DNA of 64,000 bases from positions 45,091,501-45,155,500 of the forward strand of contig NC_073639.1 of NCBI RefSeq assembly GCF_029407905.1. Direction: 5' to 3'. Positions 57,286-64,000 of the stretch are shown piece after piece. How positions within the stretch are numbered: position 1 is the stretch's first letter; every line of letters begins with the position of its first letter. The position numbers and the translations under genes are program-made. The notes beneath the pieces were generated by a model that saw only the letters and a program-made list of their open reading frames with translations, ran no database searches and was not told the DNA's origin. This stretch comes from Bubalus kerabau. Lineage: Eukaryota; Chordata; Mammalia; Artiodactyla; Bovidae.

Positions 57286-57639
57286 ACTCTGTGTAGCTCA
57301 AACTTTGCAAGTATAAAATGGAAGTAATGATGGGATTAAGTGAGACACAGTGCTATCTTTATGATTATCAAATTATTATCTTTGTTATTGCCATAGTCTA
57401 ATGAAAAATAAGCTTGCATGTGATATTTCACCTCTCAGTGAAAGAAGTGTGAAAGACATATTTTCAGGAGACCATGTGGGTTGGGAGATATGATATGAAA
57501 AATTGTTCTTTCCCAAGATAGTCAAGCCACACGATATTCTGACAGTGTTGTCTTTCCCATTCTTTCTGTTGAGAGGTTAGATTTATATCCTATGCAGTTG
57601 AGACAGAAAAGACTGCTGAGCCTTTTGACTAGTCAAATG
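57286..57639. other. Intergenic sequence, no feature identified
   Basis: No gene or repeat was supported. Confidence 0.5.
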
Positions 57640-58175
57640 AGACCCAAGTGCTGTTTGATGACATCCAAGACTAGGTCATAGAGGAGATGCAACCTCCACA
57701 TTGCTCACTGACGCCCTACCTCTGGAATCCTGACCTGTAACATGAATAGTTCCATTGCCATGAGGTCCCCATGCTGTCAGGAAGTCCAGAAAAAGATGTC
57801 ATAGGAAAGCTATGAGACTATATGAGAAGAGAGATGGATGACCAGCCTCCAGCTGCCTCCTTTTCACCTACAATCTGCCTGCAACTTCTTGGGAGACTCT
57901 GAGTCTCACCTGCCTAACCAATTTCTTTATGGATTCCTAACAGATAAAATGGAGAAGGAAATGGCAACCCACTTCAGTGTTCCTGCCTGGAGAATCCCAT
58001 GGATGGAGAAGCCTGGTAGGCTGCAGTCCATGGGGTCGCACAGAGTCGGACATGACTGAAGTGACTTAGCAGCAGCAGCAGCAGCAACAGATAAAAATCA
58101 TGAGAAATAACACTATTATTACTGCTTTATGACGCCAAGTTTTGCAGAGATTTGTTTTGCAGTGTTAGTACCTGA
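57640..58175 (+). mobile_element. MLT1-type MaLR LTR, split by a SINE
   Basis: CTTGGGAGACTCTGAGTCTC, ATGGATTCCTAACAG and, after the SINE, ATCATGAGAAATAACAC and TTTTGCAGAGATTTGTTTTGC resemble the 3' half of an old MLT1 LTR. The left boundary is uncertain. Confidence 0.5.
57950..58085 (+). mobile_element. Monomeric Bov-A SINE with target duplication
   Basis: A single Bov-A monomer (GGAGAAGGAAATGGCAACCC to GACTTAGCAGCAGC) instead of the dimeric Bov-A2. The 11-base flank AACAGATAAAA is exact (57,939-57,949 and 58,086-58,096). Confidence 0.95.
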
Positions 58176-59324
58176 TATAATTATGTTTCCATCTTTTCTC
58201 AAATTTATTGCTTAAAAGGTTTTCTCAATAAATGGAAAGAATACATTTGTTGTTACATTACACTTATTGTCTTCAGAATGAGATATTTAATTTTTCAAGT
58301 TGACATTATTTTTCACCTGATAGAAACTTAATTTCTTTGATCTGTGAGGGTTATGGAACTCACTTTCCCCCTTTCTTCCTTATTTCTATCTCTTTTGGGA
58401 GAAATGAATCTGAATTTCATAAATGAGAATGACAGCAAGAGAAGGATGCATTACTTTCCGGATCAGTTACTAGAGTCAACAATACCTTCAGTCAGCAAAA
58501 GATTATTTAAAGTTATGTTTATACCATGCAGGATGTATTTTAAAAGCATTTCAATATTTCTATCACTTGGAGATGATCAGTAAACCCCATTATTTTGATC
58601 TAATTTTGATTTGACCTCACTCTATATGGTTGTGTCTTCACATATTTTGCAGTGTGATCTCTCTGCATTATAGTATAGCCAGTGGATGTTTCACTTATGC
58701 TAATAGAACTCTTGTTTGCAAACTTACCTCATCTGGCCAAACTTCTTAAAGCACCTGGTCTCCACAGTTCCTTATTGAGCCAAATTATGATGATGTTGAT
58801 GTTGATGAGTGTGATAATTATGTGAATTCTTCTCTTTCTTTTCTTATTTTCCTTGTTCTATTTGAAAAATTTCAATTCCTTGCTTTCCAGTTCTGCTTAG
58901 GAGTTACCTGTAATTAAAATATCTTTATTCTCTTTGTATATTATAAAATCCATAGTCTAAATTAGCCTTAGGAAATGTGTATCATTAGGAATGAAAGAAG
59001 CTTTTTCTAGTTACTCAGGTGTCCCCTGCTTCTGTATCAAAAATGGTTGCAGAATGAATTTATGAAAAGGTTTTTGGCATTCCCAGGCCATAATCCCTTA
59101 AGGAGCAGAACTATATGGTTCTTCCGCATCATGTCCTCAGCCTGCTTTTTGTCTGTAGAAAAACTTCACAAAAATAAGTTTAATCAGAGAAGTGAGACCA
59201 TGCAGAAATGAAGGGAAACTATCAAAGAAGACCGAATAATAATAGTCTACCCATTAAGCAAAATCAAGGACCTTTAGTTCCTCCTCAAGGACTGGTAGAT
59301 AATATTCTGAGTCATATCTGGTGA
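58176..59324. other. Intergenic sequence, no feature identified
   Basis: No gene or repeat was supported. Confidence 0.5.
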
Positions 59325-59572
59325 GCTGTCTTGAAGATGCTAAAACCCTCACCAGGTGGAAGAAGTTAACCACATGATGACCAGAATGTAGCCATTACAT
59401 AAGCAACCACAGTTCCTAGAATTGGCCTCCAGAGATGGAAACAAGCCTGGAACTGAAGATTAACTGTACCTAAATCAAACAAGATGACACTGGTCAGATC
59501 ACCAGTGACCAATTGCAAGATAACTGTTGGAGCTGACTGTGATGTTTCTGTATGTAGCCCCCTCCCTCTGTC

Positions 59573-59579
59573 TATAAAA
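59573..59579 (+). promoter_or_regulatory. LTR TATA box
   Basis: TATAAAA lies 100 bases upstream of the LTR polyadenylation signal, the expected U3/R layout. Present activity is unknown. Confidence 0.6.
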
Positions 59580-59672
59580 GCTCTTGCCCACTGATGTCAA
59601 TGGGGGCTGGGGAGATGGGTATTAGCTTTTGGACAGGTGTCCACCTTCCCCTCACCGATTGTCAGCATCCAA

Positions 59673-59678
59673 AATAAA
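59673..59678 (+). terminator. LTR polyadenylation signal
   Basis: AATAAA follows the TATA box by 100 bases and precedes a T-rich, U5-like stretch. Confidence 0.6.
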
Positions 59679-60009
59679 ACAAACTTTCCTTTCCACCAAC
59701 CTTGCCTCTTCATTGGCTTTTTGAGCAGCGAGCAGCTGGACCCCACTTTTGGTTACACTTTCTTTTTCTCCCATTCTGGACGTCAGCTCCTCCTGCATGC
59801 CTCTCAGGCCTCAGAACCCAAATGTTCTCTATCCTAAAATCATAGAAAAGCTTACTCTTAAATCATTAATTCACACTGAACTGTAAATGACTGTTAATGG
59901 TGACATTTAATTCCTTCATAAATACTATCTTTAATGGGAGAACAGCTAAAATAATAAAGACCTCTGTAGAACTACCAGTAGATTGTGAATATTTTTGAAG
60001 GTGGTATTG

Positions 60010-63000
60010 TTTTTTTTTTAATTTTATTTATTTATTTTACTTGGAGGTTAATTATTTACAATATTGTAGTGGTTTTTGCCATACATTGACATGAATCAGC
60101 CATGGGAGTACATGTGTCCCCATCCCGAACCCCCCTTCCACTTCCCTCCCTATCCCATCCCTCAGGGTCATCCCAGTGCACCAGCCCTGAGTACCCTTTC
60201 TCATGCATTGAACCTGGACTGGCGATCTATTTCACATATGGTAATATACATGTTTCAGTGCTATTCTCTCAAATCATCCCACCCTCACCTTCTCCCACAA
60301 AGTCCAAAAGTCTGTTCTATACATCTGTGTCTCTTTTGCTGTCTCGCATATAGGGTCATTGTTACCATCTTTCTAAATTCCATATATATGCGTTAGTATA
60401 CTGTATTGGTGTTTTTCTTTCTGACTTACTTCACTCTATATAATAGGCTCCAGTTTCATCCACCTCATTAGAACTGATTCAAATGTGTTCTTTTTAATAG
60501 CTGAGTAATATTCCATTGTGTATATATACCACAGCTTTCTTATCCATTTGTCTGCTGATGGACATCTAGGTTGTTTCCATGTCCTGGCTATTATAAACAG
60601 TGCTGTGATGACCATTGGGGTACATGTGTCTGTTCAATTCTGGTTTCCTTGGTGTATATGCCCAGCAGTGGGATTGCTGGGTCGTATGGCAGTTCTATAT
60701 CCAGTTTTTAAGGAATCTCCACACTGTTCTCCATAGTGGCTGTACTAGTTTGCATTCCCACCAACAGTGTAAGAGGGTACCCTTTTCTCTGCACCCTCTC
60801 CAGTATTTGTTGTTTGTAGGCTTTTTGATACCAGTCATTCTTACCAGCATGAGATGGTACCTCATTGTGGTTTTGATTTGCATTTCTCTGATAATGAATG
60901 ATGTTGAGCATCTTTTCATGTGTTTGTTAGCCATCTATATGTCTTCTTTGGAGAAATGTCTGCTTAGTTCTTTGGCCCATTTTTGATTTGGTCATTTATT
61001 TTTCTGGAATTGAGCTGCAGGAGCTGCTTGTATATTTTTGAGATTAATTCTTTGTCAGTTGCTTTGTTTGCTATTATTTTCTCCCATTCTAAGGCTGTCT
61101 TTTTACCTTGCTTATAGTTTCCTTCTTTGTGCAAAAGCTTTTTAGTTTAATTAGGTCCCATTTGTTTATTTTTGCTTTTATTTCCATTACTCTGGGAGGT
61201 AGGTCATAGAAGATCCTGCTGTGATTTATGTCAGAGAGTGTTTTGCCTATGTTTTCCTCTAGAAGTTTTATAGTTTCTGGCCTTATGTTTAGATCTTTAA
61301 TCCATTTTGAATTTATTTTTGTGTATGGCATTAGAAAGTGTTCTAGTTTCATTCTTTTACAAGTGGTTGACCAGTTTTTCCAGCATCACTTGTTAAAGAG
61401 ATTGTCTTTTCTCCATTGTTTATTCTTGCCTCCTTTGTCAAAGATAAGATGTCCATACGTGTGTGGATTTATCTCAGGCTTTCTATTTTGTTCCATTGAT
61501 CTATATTTCTGTCTTTGTGCCAGTACCTACTGTCATAATGACTGTAGCTTTGTAGTATAGTCTGAAGTCAAGTAGGTTGATTCCTCCTGTTCTGTTTTTC
61601 TTTCCTTATTGCTTTTGCTATTCGAGGTTTTTTGTATTTCCATACAAACTGTGAAAGTATTTTTCTAGTTCTCTGAAAAATACCGTTGGTAGCTTGATGG
61701 GGATTGCATTGAATCTATATATTGCTTTGGGTAGTATAGTCATTTTCACTATATTGATTCTTCTGATCCATGAACATGGTATATTTCTTCATCTATATGT
61801 GTCATCTTGGATTTCGTTCATCAGTGTTTTATAGTTTTCTATATATAGGTCTTTTGTTTCTTTAGGTAGATTTATTGCTATTTTATTCTTTTCAATGCAA
61901 TGGTGAATGGAATTGTTTCCTTAATTTCTCTATTTTCTCATTTTTTGTGTATAGTAATGCAAGAGATTTCTGTGTATTAATTTTATATCCTGTAACTTTA
62001 CTATATCCATTGATTAGCTCTAGTAATTTTCTGGTGGTGTCTTTAGGGTCTTCTATGTAGAGGATCATGCCATCTGCAAAGAGTGAGTGTTTTACTTCTT
62101 CTTTTCCAATCTGGATTCCTTTTATTTCTTTTTCTTCTCTGATTGCTGTGGCCAAAACTTCCAAAACCATGTTGAATAGTAGTGATGGGAGTGTGCACCC
62201 TTGTCTTGTTCCTGACTTTAGGGGAAATGCTTTCAATTTTTTGCTTTTGAGGATAATGTTTGCTGTGGGTTTATCATATATGACTTTTATTATGTTGAGG
62301 TATGTTCCTTCTGTGCCTGCTTTCTGGAGGGTTTGTATCATAAATGGATGTTGAATTTTGTCAAAGGCTTTCTCTGCATTTATTGAGATAACCATATGGT
62401 TTTTATCTTTCAATTTGTTAATGTGGTGTATCACATTGATTGATTTGCAAATGTTGAGGAATCCTTGCATCACTGGGATAAAGCCCAATTGGTCATGATG
62501 TATGATCTTTTTAATGTGTTGTTGGATTCTGTTTGCTAGAATTTTATTAAGGAATTTTGCATGTATGTTCCTCAGTGATATTGGCCTGCAGTTTTCTTTT
62601 TTTGGTGGCATCTTTGTCTGGTTTTGGTATTAGGGTGATGGTGGCCTCATAGAATTAGTCTGGCAGTTTACCTTCCTCTTCAATTTTCTGGAAGACTTTG
62701 AGTAGGATAGCTAGAGATAGCTGTTCTCTAAATTTTTGGTAGAATTCATCTGTGAAGCCATTGGGTCCTGGGCTTTTGTTTGTTGCAAGATTTTTGATTA
62801 CAGTTTTGATTTCTGTGCTTGTGATGGTCTGTTAAGATTTTCTATTTCTTTTTGGTTCAGTTTTGGAAGGTTATACTTTTCTAAGAATCTGTCCATTTCT
62901 TCCAAGTTGTCCATTTTATTGGCATAAAATTCCTGATAGTAGTGTCTTATGATCCTTTGTATTTCTGTGTTGTCTGTTGTGATTTCTCCATTTTCATTCT

Positions 63001-64000
63001 AATTTTGTTGATTTGATTCTTCTCCCTTTTTTCCTTGATAAGTCTGGCTAATGCTCTGTCTATTTTATTTATCTTCTCAAAGAGCCAGCTTTTAGTTTTG
63101 TTAATTTTTGCTATAATCTCCTTTGTTTCTTTTTCATTTGTTTCTGTCCTAATTTTTATAATTTATTTCCTTCTACTAACCCTGGAGTTCTTTATTTCTT
63201 CTTTTTCTAGTTGATTTAATTGTAAAGTTAGGTTATTTGTTTAATTTTTCTCTTGTTTCTTGAAGTAAGCTTGTTTGCTATGAACCTTCCCCTTAGCACT
63301 GCTTTTACTGAATCCCATAGGTTTTGGGTTGACGTGTTTTCATTTTCATTCATTTCTATGCATATTTTGATTTATTTTTTTATTTCTTCTGTGATTTTTT
63401 TGGTTATTCAGAAGTAAGTTATTTTGCCTCCATATGTTTGTATTTTAATAGTTTTTTTTCCCCTGTAGTTGACATCTAATCTTACCACATTGTGATCAGA
63501 AAAGATGCTTGAAATGATTTCAATTTTTTTTTTAACTTTACCAAGGCTAGATTTATGGCCCAGGATGTGATCTATCCTGGAGAATGTTCCATGTGCCCTT
63601 GAGAAAAAAGTGAAATTCATTGTTTTGGGCTGAAATGTCCTATAGATATCAATTAGGTCTAACTGGTCCATTGTATCATTTAAAGTTTGTGTTTCCTTGC
63701 TAATTTTTGTTTAGTTGATCTATCCATAGGTGTGAGTGGGGTATTAAAGTCTCCCACTATTATTGTGTTATTGTTAATTTCCCCTTTCATACTTGTTAGC
63801 ATCTGCCTTACATATTGTGGTGCTCCTATGTTGGATGCATATATGTCTATAATTGTTATATCTTCTTGGATTGATCCTTTGATCATTATGTGGTGTCCTT
63901 CTTTGTCTCTTTTCACAGCCTTTATTTCAAAATTTATTTTATCTGATTTGAGTATTGCTTCTCCTGCTTTTCTTTGGTCTCCATTTGCATGAAATAACTT
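60010..64000 (-). mobile_element. Young-type L1 (L1-BT), 3' half, running off the window
   Basis: The minus-strand L1 has its 3' end at a T-rich tract near 60,010. The 3' UTR covers about 60,020-60,370, followed by ORF2 to the window end. No large gap was noticed over 4 kb. The element's 5' side (rest of ORF2, ORF1, 5' UTR) would lie beyond 64,000. Confidence 0.95.
60372..64000 (-). pseudogene. L1 ORF2 (endonuclease/reverse transcriptase), broken and partial
   Basis: ORF2 of L1 encodes an AP-like endonuclease and a reverse transcriptase that nick target DNA and copy L1 RNA. Read on the minus strand, the endonuclease part is visible at 63,408-63,916 in two frames. Motifs are GDFNTPL, RIDHILGHKSSL and the catalytic SDHN. 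The polymerase fragment at 61,892-62,611 has RPISLRNIHAKFLNKILANR, AEKAFDKIQHPF and GTRQGC. The catalytic box reads FADG instead of FADD at about 62,060-62,075, so the second catalytic Asp is Gly. C-terminal pieces lie at 61,089-61,352 (NIRPETIKLLEENIG) and 60,695-60,934 (GTLLHCWWECKLVQPLW). Several frameshifts and stops separate these. The copy cannot encode an active enzyme even if the missing N-terminus is intact. Confidence 0.93.

Larger units (their letters stand above)
59325..59757 (+). mobile_element. Endogenous retrovirus LTR (ERV1-like)
   Basis: A U3-like part (CCTGGAACTGAAGATTAACTG) leads to a TATAAAAG box at 59,573 and an AATAAAAC signal at 59,673. A typical R/U5 follows (CACCAACCTTGCCTCTTC, GAGCAGCGAGCAGCTGGACC), ending with GGTTACA near 59,757. 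No viral genes are adjacent. The 5' boundary is approximate. Confidence 0.72.

Noticed and set aside
1..64000. A previously undescribed multi-gene system
   Set aside because: All recognisable coding sequence belongs to BovB, L1 or mariner remnants. There are no gene clusters, and the single unidentified frame at 2,675-3,034 is not enough to claim a system.

Overview
The window is intergenic DNA from a ruminant nuclear genome, almost certainly a bovid (cattle, buffalo, sheep or goat group). The diagnosis rests on the repeats. There are many Bov-tA and Bov-A2 SINEs (the latter with AGC/CTG tails), several BovB (RTE-clade) LINEs ending in (ACTGA)n, a young ruminant L1 (L1-BT type), and a ruminant mariner. 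I see no host protein-coding gene, no tRNA or rRNA gene, no CRISPR and no bacterial features. The only protein-like sequences are decayed transposon enzymes. The one exception is a short GC-rich open frame at 2.7-3.0 kb that I cannot identify.

Layout. 0-5 kb is AT-rich, with ancient L1, L2 and MIR scraps and the unidentified GC-rich frame. 5-9.4 kb holds an L1 3' end split by a SINE, two more SINEs, a retroviral-type LTR, a Tigger fragment and an old L1. 9.7-11.4 kb is a long BovB with an almost readable reverse transcriptase. 11.4-19.7 kb holds a hAT fragment, a 5'-inverted L1, an ancient L1, a rearranged 5'-inverted BovB and SINEs. 20.6-23.2 kb is a five-level nest (MIR, MLT1, L1, mariner, BovB). 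24-30 kb has two long related BovB copies facing each other, the second inside an old L1. 30-41 kb is mostly unassigned sequence with SINEs, an LTR, a BovB placed at the edge of a Bov-A2, and a young L1 3' end. 41.5-46.8 kb is an ancient L1 carrying six or more younger insertions. 46.8-60 kb is mostly unassigned, with SINEs, MaLR and LTR fragments and another 5'-inverted L1. 60-64 kb is the 3' half of a minus-strand L1-BT whose 5' end lies beyond the window.

Working together: nothing here forms a pathway. The SINEs depend on LINE machinery. Bov-A/Bov-tA units share their non-tRNA part with the BovB 3' end, and BovB reverse transcriptase is thought to mobilise them. Every BovB and L1 coding copy here is visibly broken: frameshifts, stops, truncations, and a lost catalytic Asp in the L1. 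The useful content is the record of insertion events: target-site duplications, nesting order, twin-priming inversions and tail subfamilies. Repeat family names come from recognising sequence, not from a database search. Boundaries without a stated target-site duplication are good to about 10-30 bases.
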